Shown here: piece by piece, positions 45,701-57,030 of the stretch
How the letters are laid out: each line of letters opens with the position of its first letter
How positions within the stretch are numbered: the first letter of the stretch is position 1
DNA from: Cyathus striatus
Lineage: Eukaryota > Basidiomycota > Agaricomycetes > Agaricales > Nidulariaceae
Length of the DNA stretch: 64,000 bases
Assembly: GCA_025738555.1 (NCBI GenBank)
Contig: JAOVFP010000009.1
Location: 4,712,001 to 4,776,000 of the forward strand
Direction: 5' to 3'
Made by a program: the position numbers and the translations under genes
The notes under the pieces: generated by a model
Seen by the model: the letters and a program-made list of their open reading frames with translations, nothing else
What the model was told of the DNA's origin: nothing
The model's database searches: none

Positions 45701-46068
45701 TACAGCTGACGCTCTCGGGCGTAAAGCTGTTTGTATATCCCCTTTCCTCCCACTCCCCCCCCTTCCGTGATACCGTCTTGCATGGCGCTAGGACGAATTC
45801 ATAGCATGCGACATTTCGTGTCTATCCCATATACGCGTCTCAAATCCAAATCCAAACTCGTACGTTTCCTTATAATCCTACCCAAAAGCGAGACCATACG
45901 CTAATGCGCCATCCATCCCTTTTGTCATTGATCTATATTCCCCGCTTGTCGATTTGTTTTCCACCTGCCCTGTAACTGCCTTGCAATTTGGACTTGTGGG
46001 TCCCACTGACATCTCCCGCGATCCACCATGGCTCTGCTTTGTCCTTCCCGTGCCTTCCAGACTCAGCG

Positions 46069-47410
46069 ATGCAGAAAGGAATCGACATACCGTACGCCTC
46101 GTATTACAACGACGCTATGTACGCCCCGAGGTCGTACAGCCGTTCTTCAGACGGCTCGGATTCGGACTCCGGTAGTGGCAATGGAGGTGGCGGCGCTTCC
46201 TACCGACGCACTGTCAACCCCCACGAGCTGGTCGATAGTCCGTATAACTCGCAAGGTTCTCAGTTGGACGATTTGCCTTATATCCCTGGGAGGGAGATGT
46301 TTCCTCATATTCTGTCTGGTGCGCCTGAGATAGTACGTATATCACATACGTGCAACTTTAGTTTGACAGAGAACCTGACCTGCTTCTTTATTGTTTACAG
46401 CACGGAAACACATATGTGTATCTGTCGTTTGATCTGGAATATCAACGCCAGGGTGTGGATGTTTATGGGCATGGGTATCGTCAGCCCGAGACTGCATCAG
46501 TTCCTGGTACGTTATGTCACATAGAATCACCTTAACTTTAGCTAATACACGGGGATATAGTACGCAGAACGCCAATAGCACCTACTGGTTCTAATGAGAT
46601 TACCAGCCTTACCCGCTCATTGTTATACAATCGCGACGGCCCACCAGCCGATGTTCCAAACCCAGGAAACCACTTGAGGCAGAAATACCACATTCCACCA
46701 CACATCAAAGTTAACCTTAACGCCCTCTCGGATCTGCCAGAAGGGCAGAGGCCGACTCATGTGTTGCCTATGCTCATTTCATTGGCTCTTTATGGGAGCC
46801 TGAGGAAGATGTTGATGTTGCAAGAGATTTACACTGTTGTTGCTGCTCGGTTTGAGTAGTATGAGATGAATCCTAAGGGGGGTTGGAAGGTTCGTTTTTC
46901 TCTCTCCTTCTCCCTCTTATACACAGCAGATTAATAGATGATTAGAACTCGATAATGCACAAGCTATCCCTCAACCTCCTCTTCCGCAAAAAGAATCGTC
47001 CAATCATGGAGCCGGGGAAGGGACACTACTGGTATATCAACATTTCTTCAGGAGAAGGAAACAAGCGCCTTCGTAAACGCCGCAACAAATCCTCCTGTGT
47101 ACAAAATCTTGAAGACGAGGATGACAATGTTGACAGCATTGACGACGAGATGGAGGTGCTTGGTGGAGGTTCCCCTGAATCACACGATAGTATCGATCCT
47201 GCCCTCCTGGAATCGGCTTTGGCTTTGGCGTCTTCAAGTTCGACGAGTTTGCCTTCTTCTGGTTCTTCGTCGAGCATAAGGGAGAGGATGGGTGGCTCGT
47301 CAGGGAGATGGTGGACTAGTCCGACTTCTACAGCTGTGGGGACCAGGCAAGTACTTGTCAACATCAACAACACACTTGTGAGTCGGGTGTGTGTGCATAT
47401 GTACTGTTGA
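46069..47410 (+). pseudogene. Forkhead transcription factor, one premature stop
   Basis: Exons 46069-46332, 46401-46506, 46561-46889 and from 46946 join in phase through canonical introns of 68, 54 and 56 bp. The forkhead domain spans the third and fourth exons: RPTHVLPMLISLAL, LMLQEIYTVVAARFE, a TAG codon (46857-46859), YEMNPKGGWK, then NSIMHKLSLNLLFRKKNRP and EPGKGHYWYI. In working forkhead proteins the stop position is normally tyrosine, and the recognition helix reads NSIRHNLSLN. Here Arg is Met and Asn is Lys, so DNA contacts would be altered even with the stop ignored. Upstream residues are Ser/Gly-rich. Downstream comes an acidic stretch and a Ser-rich tail. All splice sites are intact, so decay is recent. 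Confidence 0.75.
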
Positions 47411-47711
47411 GATGCCAGTATTGTCGATGTAACAATGCAGTTGTAATAGAATAGAGAGTGTAGTTGCATGAGCCTAAAGCCTGTCCCTCCCTGTGTTTAA
47501 TCACTTGTTAATTCAAAGTAAATGTCTGTTAAATGAGGTGTGATCAAACTTTACAGACGCGTGAAAGAGAATTGAAGTTTACATATATTTGGCATTGTCA
47601 CCAGAGCCAACAACAACTGGTTGCTTTCTATCTTGCTTGTCTTCATCCAACTCTGCACCACAACTCAGTCTTCTCTCTTTGACTCTACTCTATATTTTCT
47701 GGTATTGTGCT

Positions 47712-49788
47712 ATGGCCCAAAAGAAAGTTAAAAAGCAGCAAAGCCAGGAGGCTTTTGCCAGAAGAAAGGAACAAAAGCATCTACAACTTCAAGAGAATGT
47801 TACGTACCGATTCTCTTCCTGCTTAGAAGTGGTTGCGAAGACACCCGGAGGGTGTGGGAGAACTATAACGGAAACCCGAAGTGAGTACGGGTGCAGAAAC
47901 GTAGAGCGGGAGTGCGGAAAGAACCGTGGCTTCAGCTTGTGTGCTGCGCCGCCTGGATATCCCCAGGGAATGGTTCATATTTCGAGGAAGATGATATGTA
48001 ACCAAGGAAGACGTTCCAGAGTATAAGAGAAGGCTTCGCCACTACACTAGGTAGCGGGAGAGAAACCCGAAGGAAAACCCGGAGCGGGTTTCGGAACTTA
48101 GAGTAGGAAGAAAGTGTACAGAGTTGATACGAATACTGAAGACTACCTATTACATCTGGAAGACTACTTATACTAAGTAGGAACCTGTAGATACGAATGT
48201 AGAAGTATTATACAAAGGACAAGTCAAAGGAGTAAGTAGGAAATGAAGTCTTGGCAAAGCGGAGTAGGGGCGCAAATGACACGCTCAGAATGAAGAATAA
48301 GGAACTAATCTACAAAGGCCATAATGAAACGTATAAGTAGGAATGGAAGAGAGGAGTAATAGAATGATGATGCGGTGAGGCCGTCATAAGAGAAAGTACG
48401 TATCCGGGATACCCGATAGAAAACCCGATGGGTTCCGGGTATGTTTCCGGGCGGGAACATCGGGAAGTGTAAACCCGAAGTGGGTACGTTCCGAGAATGG
48501 ACCGGGTATGTTGGAAGGTCACGTGGGAACGTCGGCACGATGTATCCGGACACGGATATAACAGAGAAGTTGAAGACACCTAGGCCACTATTGCCACCAG
48601 TGTCAACTGGTATGTTTCTGATGGTTCAAGTCTATAACTTTCCTTACTTTGTTTTAGCCAGTTCTAATACCAAAGACAAGGCAAAGAAACCCAACAGGTA
48701 TGCTCACAGTCGGAGTGAAGCAGCTATTGCACGCAGGCAGGAAAGGTCTGTTGAGGCCTTTAAGACCAGGATACCACGTATGTTTATGAAAACTTGTACT
48801 ATCTATTGATACATCTAACTGTTTATTGTAGATGTCATAACCCTTAAACACATTCCTAATGAGTTTGACAAGATACCCATCAATGGAGCAGCAGTAACAG
48901 AAAGGATTCAGAAATTGTACCCAAACTTTGATTCTTCTGATCTGTCCTCTGCTCCCAAGGATGGAATATATGTTATAGAAGTATCTCCAGATATTAGAGC
49001 AGAACTGCTAAAGGAACACCCACAACACCCTCACTTTCTTTTGATCCGTGCTGACAACATTGTTAAACCCTGTGTTGAAGCAATGCTACTTCACCAGTGG
49101 GATAAGATCCTTGCCCTGGAAGTCAAGTATAGTCATCAATCTGGTGACAATCGATCTGCTACTGGTGCTCTTCACCTAGGGGTCTGGCACCTTAGCCAAA
49201 AGCAACCCATTATTACTAAGGACACCAGACAACCTAATCAATCTATTAGGTCTGCTATTGAAAATTTTTTAGCAATAATCAAGGAGCATATTGCTCCCCT
49301 TATAATGTCTCTCATCAAAGTTTACTCTCCCAATATTTGGGAAAAGCACAGACTGTATGTACTCTTCATCTTTTATACTATATTTTGCATGTACTTATAT
49401 TCTAATCTTGTTTAGCACCTATGAATATGTACAATGTAGACTTAAAGACCCATACAAACAGTGGTCTTCTGTGGATTTCAGCGGAGCTTTCTTTGCTATT
49501 GGAGTAAAGGAGGGATCCAGTGAACTTCCTCATCTAGACTTCAACGATGATCGCCATTCTCTCACATGGGTTCTCTCTCTGGGAAACTATGAATCTTACT
49601 TGGCAGTTCCTCAACTGCAACAGAAGATTCCTATTGGACGTGGGCAGGCAGTTGGAACAATGACAAGAAAATTTTTACATTGTGGTACACCAATTACAAG
49701 TGGAAGAAGACTTGCACTTACATTGTTCACAGACAATACCCTTACTAAACATGCTTTAGAATATCATGATAGAAAACACAAAAAGTAA
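47712..49788 (+). CDS. 2-oxoglutarate/Fe(II) dioxygenase-like protein (383 aa predicted)
   Basis: Exons 47712-47798, 48561-48609, 48658-48777, 48832-49354 and 49416-49788 join in phase with no stop (1152 nt). Introns 2-4 are 48, 54 and 61 bp, and the first, 762 bp, is unusually long and repeat-rich, so the first exon is tentative. The N terminus is basic (KKVKKQQSQ, KAKKPNRYAHSR). The C-terminal third shows a double-stranded beta-helix signature: W276, GAFFAIGVKEGSSELPHLD with H299 and D301, a later H348 in FLHCGTP, and R357-R358 before LALTLFTD. That is the HxD...H...R set that binds iron and 2-oxoglutarate. The nearest relatives I can think of are the expanded agaricomycete dioxygenases, some TET/JBP-like and linked to transposons. 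The substrate is unknown. Confidence 0.55.
47800..48560. repeat. GGGTTT/CCCGAA-rich insert in the first intron of the dioxygenase gene
   Basis: Many short inverted and repeated words built on ACCCG and CGGGT occur, for example GAAACCCG at 48062 facing CGGGTTTC at 48085, and GGATACCCGATAGAAAACCC near 48410. No protein can be read through it. It looks like a small element that landed in an intron and explains its length. Confidence 0.45.
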
Positions 49789-50342
49789 ATTTTGTAATAA
49801 CTTAGAAAATACTGAGACAAAATGAGAAAGCATGAAATAGAGATAGAAAGAAGTAAACAAAAAGAAATAAACATAAGGCTAAAGCAGCAGTGGTGGCTAC
49901 TCATCCTCCACATCCATCATCAGATCTTGATGCACTGAGTGAGGAGACTTTGAAGGAGAGTGTATCCTAATTCATCAAACTGGAGAACCTGTAAGAGAGG
50001 GTTAGCAACAAGGGCAAAAAGAAAGAAGGAAATAGGTCTTACCATTGTGCTTATCCTCCTCCTCTGCCCCCTCAGCGCACACAATGCTTTTCCTCCTGTC
50101 CATCCCCTTCCTCATTCACTTCTTCCTACTGCACCCATTAACAGCACTCTCCCTCTTCTTCTTCCCCTCCTCCTCATACTCCTCCATCCTCTCCCCTTCC
50201 CTCTCCTCCGGCTCATCAGCACACATCTCGACCCCACTCAACTGCCCGAAAAAGGGACCTTCTCTCTCGTCTTGAACCCTCTCCAATGACCAATGAGCAG
50301 TCCCAGATCCATCCCTTCTGCTTTCTCCCCTACAGTAACTCC
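49789..50342. other. Spacer, possible 3' exon of the minus-strand gene
   Basis: Between the dioxygenase stop and the minus-strand relic, the minus strand near 50160-50300 encodes a Glu/Lys-rich open piece (PEEREGERMEEYEEEGKKKR). It could be a last exon or low-complexity chance. Confidence 0.25.
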
Positions 50343-52970
50343 CTAACCATACCCAAATCCCTCCTCAGCCCAACCATGCGCCTGACTAATCCTAGCGGGA
50401 ATCTTCAAATCGCCCAATGAATCCCTCCTCGAAACGCCAGCCACAAACCCACTCGTACTCGCACCAGGTGACATATTGGGATTAATCGTAGTGTGGCCTA
50501 ATGAAGCAGGCTGCAGCAACCAGGCCACTTCGGGCCCAACACCTTCCTCGAGGACGTAGGACTCTGCGTATTAGGCGACGTAGGCGTAGTAAGAACAGAC
50601 GAAGGCGACGAAACGGGAGAGAGCAGGGAGAAGCTCGATATGGGTTCTTTATGTGCCCTAGCGAGCGGGGCCGAAGAAGAAGCGTGCACGCGGGGTGGGG
50701 AAGGGGGCTGCAGCTTGATAGGTGGAGGGGGGTTTTTGGGATTTGGGATTTGGATGGTGTGTGGGGGTGTTCGGATTTGTCTGTGCTGGCGCGGGTGAAG
50801 GGTGCATCGGTGCTTGGGCGGATGAAGTGTCCGTTGGCACTAGGTTGACTGCCTATGCTACCCCTCGGATGGGTATGAGAGTCCCTAGAGCGCAGTGTCC
50901 CAGAACGCGAAGGAATGCTAGGAGGTTGAGGAGGGGGAGAAGGAGTATCTTCAACAACGCCAGTGAGAGAGACACCGCTCTTGGTGCGCTTATGTCTCCC
51001 AACGAGGCTGATACGCGTCACGCTGCCCATGAATCCCCTATTCCCATCCTTCTCCTTCTCTTCTCCTTATCGTCCCTCTCTTTGACTTTATCCCTCTCCC
51101 GCTCCTCCTCAACGCTCTCCTTAGGCTTGGGGATATCAACCCCACTCCTAGCTCTCGAAACAGACCTCTTCCCCTCCCCCTCTACATCCCGCTCCTTCTC
51201 CTTCGAACTCGCCGTCCTCCCTATTCCAATCCCACCATATCGCCCAGCAATCCTAAAGGACGGAGAACCCTGCATCGAAACAGGCCTCTTGGCCTCCTCC
51301 TTCCGCAACTGTACGAATCCAAGACTTTTCCGCTTAAGAAGTTTGTTGGGGGTTGAATAAGAGTCTGACTCGTTCTGCTGATTCTGGTGGATGGAGAGAT
51401 CGGTCATGCTACCGCTTCGACTGCCTGTTGCTGGCCAAGGAAGCATGTTCGTTGCTTGTGTGCGGAAGAAGCAGGATGTGGGGGGAGCGTGCGTATATGC
51501 TGGAGATGGGGAGGGGGAGGGGTTGCTTGGATGGCGGAGGGAGTGGTGTTGTGAGGAGGGGAGAGATGAGGCGGAGGAATGTGGCCGGGGGTGAGATGGG
51601 GGTCTCTGTGCTCTGTACGAAGGTCTATAGCGTATCAGTTAAGTAAAACGAAATAAAGAAGAAAAAACAAACCAGAAACACGTCCTCTAACTTCCTCACC
51701 ACCAGAAACGTCTTCAGGCACCAGACTTCCTTTCTTCCTCCTTGCCCATTTGCGCCCTACACTTCCTATACGACTCAAACCGCCCCCGAAGGCGTAGACA
51801 GTACATCGCTGACCCCTGCCTTCGGCGGCGTAACAGGAACAAGATCTACCACAGCAGGCCGAGGAAGAGAAGGTGTCCTAGGCCTCGACACCGACCTCGA
51901 CCTCGACCTCGCCTCCTCAGGATCCACTTCGCTTAACTCGAAAACACCAGGGCCAGCAGCAACAGGCCGACTCTCTTCCTCAACCTCCTCCTCTCGCGTT
52001 CGCGATGGATCGGAGGGTTAGGTGGGAGGCCTGAGAGCGTGTTCCCACCGCTGCGCGTGAAGCTCCCGCGGAGATGGGTGGTACTGCTGTGGTATTGCGA
52101 TGTGTGATCTGCGGTGGTTGAGGGCGGGGAGGGCTGAGGTGGGGAGGGGAGAATTCCCAAGCCGACGTTTGAGCCTAGGCCCGTGCCGAGGAGTGTGGGG
52201 AATGGAGGGACAGGCGGAGGAAAAGGGTGGGAGGAGGTGGTGGATGAGCGGGAGAGGGAGAGCGTTCGACGTGAGCGGGAGGTTACTGTTTCGTCTTCTT
52301 CCTCGTCATTTGATTTAGGCCCGAATTCATCTGAGTCTACGTCGTCGTCCGCAGGTTTAGGCAGAGGAGGGAGGCAGAGGTGGAGGTGGAGCGTCGTCGT
52401 CGGAGCTGGCAATGTCGCCTAGACGGGGATCGCCACCAAAACTTATACGCTCCCTGTGCATCCTGGGGAAGTGGGCGATCCAAGGACTACGCGTTCCTCG
52501 TGACGGAGGAGGGAGAACATCCAATCCAAATTCCTCATCCCAGCTCTCATGCTCGTCTTCACCGTCTGTGGGAGAGGGGTGGTCTTCAAAGTCTACGTCT
52601 CAGTTCTCTGTTTCTTCGGGTGATTCAAAGGTGCGTACAGGTGTTGTTAGGGAATTGAAATTTGTGTTTTGAGTCGGCGGGAGGGGTTAGGGGCGGAGCC
52701 AAGGATTGGTCCGGGGGAGATTGAGATTGCGGAGAAGGTGGGGACTGGGACTGAGACTCTCGGTCCCAATCGGACATCCAGATACTACTGGCCGTCGACA
52801 TGCGAAGGGGGTTGAAATCGTTGATGACATGGTGCTGAGTCGAAGAGGGATGTGTCTGGTCGTGTGACGGTTGTGATTGTTTTCGTGGGGTTGTATTCTG
52901 ATTGGGCTGGTGGAATTCAAAGCCGTCATCCCAATTCTCAGATGGAACTGGTGTGAAAAGTGGTGACAGA
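50343..52970 (-). pseudogene. Byr4-like cell-cycle regulator, decayed copy A
   Basis: Minus-strand blocks in order are SENWDDGFEFHQPNQNTTPRK (52.95-52.88 kb), ESPEETEN then TGA then DVDFEDHPSP (52.62 kb), HESWDEEFGLD (52.55 kb) and FGGDPRLGDIASSDDDAPPPP (52.43 kb). Ser/Arg-rich segments follow, then SIHQNQQNESDSYSTPNK, then RISLVGRHKRTKSGVSLTG (51.0 kb) and at the end SGFVAGVSRRDSLGDLKIP. The repeated WDxxFE/WDEEF motifs and the SLGDLKIP block suggest a Byr4/Bfa1-like septation-checkpoint protein. The family call rests on motif memory only. The TGA replaces the Trp that copy B (58.8 kb) keeps, and frames shift repeatedly. Regulation cannot be inferred. Confidence 0.45.
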
Positions 52971-53099
52971 ATGTAATAACAAAGAACAAAGAACAAAGAA
53001 TAACCAGGATGTGGGATTGCCGATACGAGCCAAATACCAGCTATTCTGTAAAGTCAAGTTGGTGTAAGAGAGAGGAGACCGAGGGAATCCCTCTTCGGC

Positions 53100-54524
53100 A
53101 TTACATAATCAAATGGCTCAGGTACACAACCAACAATACCATCCTCTCCACTTCCTCTTCTCACTCGGTGAACTGGATGGAGATACGGAGGATGGTGCAG
53201 GCATGTAGAAGGACAAGGAGGAATCAGTGGGAAATACCGGTGACGAGTCTCAACCGATTTTCCATCGGAGGGAGGGTACGTTTTTCATTGGTAGCATTCT
53301 ATCATTTCTCATCCTCGTGCACGTACTTTTGGCTGACCTCTTTCTGTAGGTGATGCAGCGGTTGCCGGTCCTTCGACAGTCGAGCTCGATACTCTCTCAC
53401 TTCCAACGCTTGGAGTTGGGCTGGGGCTAGGGAGGGGCAATGGCAAGGAGAGGGCTGTGGATGTTGATCCCGGCATGGAGTTTTGGAGTCGCCTCTGATG
53501 AGCTGGAGCGTGTTTACGCGAAACGATTCGCTGGAGGTCAATCAGTTACCGAGGGAGGAGGAAAAGGAGGAGCCGAAGGCGGAGGTTTTACCGCATACAC
53601 CAGTACAGTAGGCTTCCACAACGACGACACTCGCAAGCCACCCAGTCGCAAAAGGAAGGAAAAAGCCCATCCTCATCTCGGGACCCCCTCCAACCCCATC
53701 CGCAGACAACAAAGGAATGAATCCACCTAGCTCGCCTTCTCCTGATGTACCGATTGCATAGTCTTGCTCCCGAGTCTCCTGTGCCTCAAGTTGTCGTTCA
53801 GTCACCTTGTGGGCCTCCTGCCTCCGCTCCGCCCATCTCGTCCCAGGAGCCGTATCCAAAAGAGGCAACTCCTCTTTCACCGTCCTTTCCTCCATCTCCC
53901 CCTGCGCCCCCATCTAAAATGGCACAAAAGGCATCCGTTCCACAAGATACTTCTCCCTTGTCGGCATCATCTCCGCTTCAACCAGCCCCCATCCCCAAAG
54001 TCAAGCTGACCAGGTGGAGCTCGTTGAACGGTCCATCACCATTGATTCTTCACCTTTACCGAGCTAAACCCCCACTCACCACCAATGCACCCTTGTTATT
54101 GGATCACCCTCAAACTCGCCGGGTTTCTCAGCAAGAAGGCGAAATCGGCGAGGCCCCTCCATCTCCACCAAAACGGTTCGATTCCTATCGTCCTCGGAGA
54201 CCTCCAACACATCCTCGGACATTTCATACTTCCACGTCGGTGTCTGGTGGACGTCCTGCCCCATCCTCTACTCCTCCTCTTTATCACTCATCAGGCCCAG
54301 GCTCCTCGTTCACATCCAATCCCAGCACGTTACCCAGTGCACCCCGCGCCCTTCGTAACGGCATTCTTTCGTCTCAATTGAGCCAGTCTTCGTATATGCC
54401 TTCCCCGAGTTTGTACTCAGGCTCGTCGTACATTCCCAGAGGACCATCAGCTGACCGCGACCGACAAGATCGTGACCGCGGCATTCAATGGCCACCATAC
54501 TGTTCACATAGATGGGGTCAGTAG
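53100..54524 (+). pseudogene. Decayed Pro/Ser-rich regulatory-type gene, copy 2
   Basis: This is the plus-strand paralogue of 35.45-36.85 kb. Both share an intron ending GACCTCTTTCTGTAG|GTGATG, here at 53349. The shared blocks are VAGPSTVELD, KERAVDVDPGME, MSWSVFTR-D, QLPREEE, SQEPYPKEATPLSPS and SASSPLQPAPIPKVKLT. The frame at 53745-54524 then continues Pro/Ser-rich for 260 residues to a TAG, with SYRPRRPPTHP and RDRQDRDR segments. Stops at 53.5 and 53.6 kb break the N-terminal part. It lies head-to-head with Byr4-like copy A. No catalytic domain is visible. A SET3-like regulator tail is a low-confidence guess. Confidence 0.45.
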
Positions 54525-55995
54525 CTTTACTTACATAGTTTATTCTATTTATAACCTTTTTTTCTTTTCCTTCGTTACTTGCAAAGACTTGGGCTGATGT
54601 TTACTCCTTTTTGTCTACTCCTTTTCTATCTCTATTTTGTGCTTTCTCGTATCCTCTATTGGTATTTCCTATGTCGTTTATCTGCTTTTTGCATTCCATT
54701 GCACTGCTACATTAGATTAGTACATTTAATTGTGTTCTATGCAAATGTAAGAACTATCTCACGTTATATCTCGAATCATCCAGGCGTTCATGAGATTATG
54801 AAGTTCATAACTACAGTCTAGAACAGAACTTAGTGGATGTGGATTTGTCCGGCGATGCTCCAGCCAAACAATCTAAGGTCAATGCCAAACAATGCAGTAA
54901 CTGCCGTGACATTGGTGTGACACCTCGCCTCTGGGAATTGCAACTTGAATTTGGCGGCCTTATAAATTATAGTGTACCAACCCTTTCACGACTGCTGGGG
55001 GAATATGCTGTAGGTTCGACGGACTGGGTCTATCAGACTCGCTGCTTTCACATCGTGGCGCATTGCATGAATACGGCTCCCAGTGTTCACCAAATTTAGA
55101 AGCTTTAAGCAACAGCCCAACTCAGTGGTGCTTCGTAGTCACCCGAGGAGTACAACGACGAAGAACTGACGACGATGGTGCTGCTCGAAGGTACCTTGTT
55201 GAAGTCGACAATGTCATCTATTATTTCAAGATTGTCATCTAGTTCATATAGACGCCTTCCCCCTCCTCCTTGTTTCCCTCCTCCTTGTTGTCCTCCTCTT
55301 CGTCGTCCTTCTTCGGCACAAAAGAAGTCTGCGTCTGCGTCTGCCCTTCTCCAGACGCTTGGAAATGGTTTCTTTGGATGGTAGGGCCCGGAGGCAAACT
55401 CATGCGATTGGGGCTTGCTGTGTTTCCGGAAAACAGCTAATCCAAAAATGGAGGATTTGGACTTGGGCGTTCCCGACGAGGCTGCGTGGTCATCTCTGTG
55501 GTGTAATCAGAGGTTGGGTGTGACTCAGATGAATAGATGAGTGGGAATGTACCAAAATTCCTCCACTGTCCTGTCTTGTAGGAAATACAAAGGTCTTTCT
55601 TAGAGACCTCGCCAGGGGTGTTGGCTAGAAAGTTGCAAGTTTCACGTCAGTAACTGAGCATTTCATTTTGAGCCCTCTCAGCCTTCAACAATGATAGAGA
55701 AAAGTAACACACTGGGTCGTCTGAAGAACTGTCGGACGCGTCACAGTTGAACTGAAGAGGAAGTGGCCAAGTTGACCAAGGCTGTCGCTCGGTTTTCAAA
55801 ACAAAGTCGTTGGATATATGGGCGCCTCTCAAATGATTGGATTCTATCGACTCAGGAGTTGCCGGTACATACCAACTGAATTAGAGCTGGATCAGAGGTC
55901 CATAGCTGTCTATAGTTGATCGGAATACTACTACTAGACCTGAAATGAATTGAAGCACGCGGACGTCTCACAACCGTAGGTACTTGCTTTCCCTC
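54525..55995. other. Unrecognised, short open pieces
   Basis: A plus-strand 88-codon piece at 54833-55099 with CSNCRD and a minus-strand region at 55250-55640 (ending in an Asp/Glu/Lys-rich run from a CCTCCTTGTT-type repeat) were read but not identified. Confidence 0.3.
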
Positions 55996-57030
55996 CTAAG
56001 CATCGACTTTATCAAAATCATGTCCCCGTCAGCGACATCGTGTATTCAGGGGATTGGTTGAGTTTCATAAAAGAGGCATGTCCTTCCCTTTCACGCCTGC
56101 TTTAACTTTACCTTCATTTCATGGCTACCCCTTTCCCAGCTGTCCCCCGACGAAAACCATGATGGAGACATTTCGCGCATAACCGTTGCAGACAAGGATG
56201 CAAAGGACGTGATACCAGATTTCACTATCTTGTTCCAGATCAACAAGACAAAAGACTCCACAGAATTGGAAGTCTTCGACCGGATCAACAATAACATTAA
56301 TCCTCCATTCCCAGAAGTGCTTAAAATGTTTGTACCTCTGCTGGTGGAGCTTAGACGTGGACCGTCTTGGCATGCTCATGACATAGAAAATTTCATTCAC
56401 GACTTTTTCGAGTTGCTGCAAGCTGCGAGTTTTCAAGTAAATCTACAGGCTGATTGCTTATTTTCGTCGCCCAAGTATTCTAAACAGAAAGAAGTGCTAC
56501 TGGTTGCAGCCGCTGGCCAATGGTGGTCACTAAAACTTTACCAGAGGACAATTGTTAGATATTTTGAACCATTAAAATAAGAGGCAAGCAGGCTCGCTAG
56601 CAGTTTACTTGAAGCTGATATTGGAATCATTGAAAATTTGTATCTGCCAGATGATGAAGAAATGATGAATAAAGAGAGGACAAGCATTTTTGATCAAGAT
56701 GACAAATTATGGATGCATTACAATTTTACACCCAAAACTACTGTGCAGCAAAACAAGGATCGGGATCGAAGAGTGGAAAAACGATCAAGAAAGAAAGTAA
56801 AAGTTGATGAAGCGGAGAAGAAGCTTCGTGACTGGGTGGAAAATAACAAAGATAAACACATATCATTTCCTATCGACTCAAGAGGAGCTCGCACCTAAAG
56901 TCAAGGGATTTCGTGGGGTGGCGTTTTCAAAACTAGATAGGATCGAAAAATCAAACTTGCTCGAATGGACACTTCCCATGATGATTGGGAGTCCTATCTC
57001 CGATGCTTATATTGACTTTAAAAAATGAAC
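55996..57030 (+). pseudogene. Agaric family protein with restriction-nuclease-like motif, decayed
   Basis: An exon near 56010-56088 reads YQNHVPVSDIVYSGDWLSFIKE. After an acceptor at about 56139 the frame continues LSPDENHDGDISRITVADKD, VIPDFTILFQ, ELEVFDRINNNINPPFPE, FVPLLVELRRGPS, VNLQADCLFSS and EVLLVAAAGQWW. A TAA at 56578-56580 interrupts it, but the same frame goes on (NLYLPDDEEMM...) to 56898. The family is one I know from mushroom genomes without a firm function. The spacing of PDFTI and LLVELRRG resembles a PD-(D/E)xK core, with the lysine replaced by arginine. Nonsense codons show the copy is inactive. Confidence 0.45.

Noticed and set aside
50501..52672. Plus-strand Arg/Gly-rich open frames between 50.5 and 52.7 kb
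   Set aside because: They are antisense to the motif-bearing minus-strand Byr4-like relic and carry no recognisable domains.
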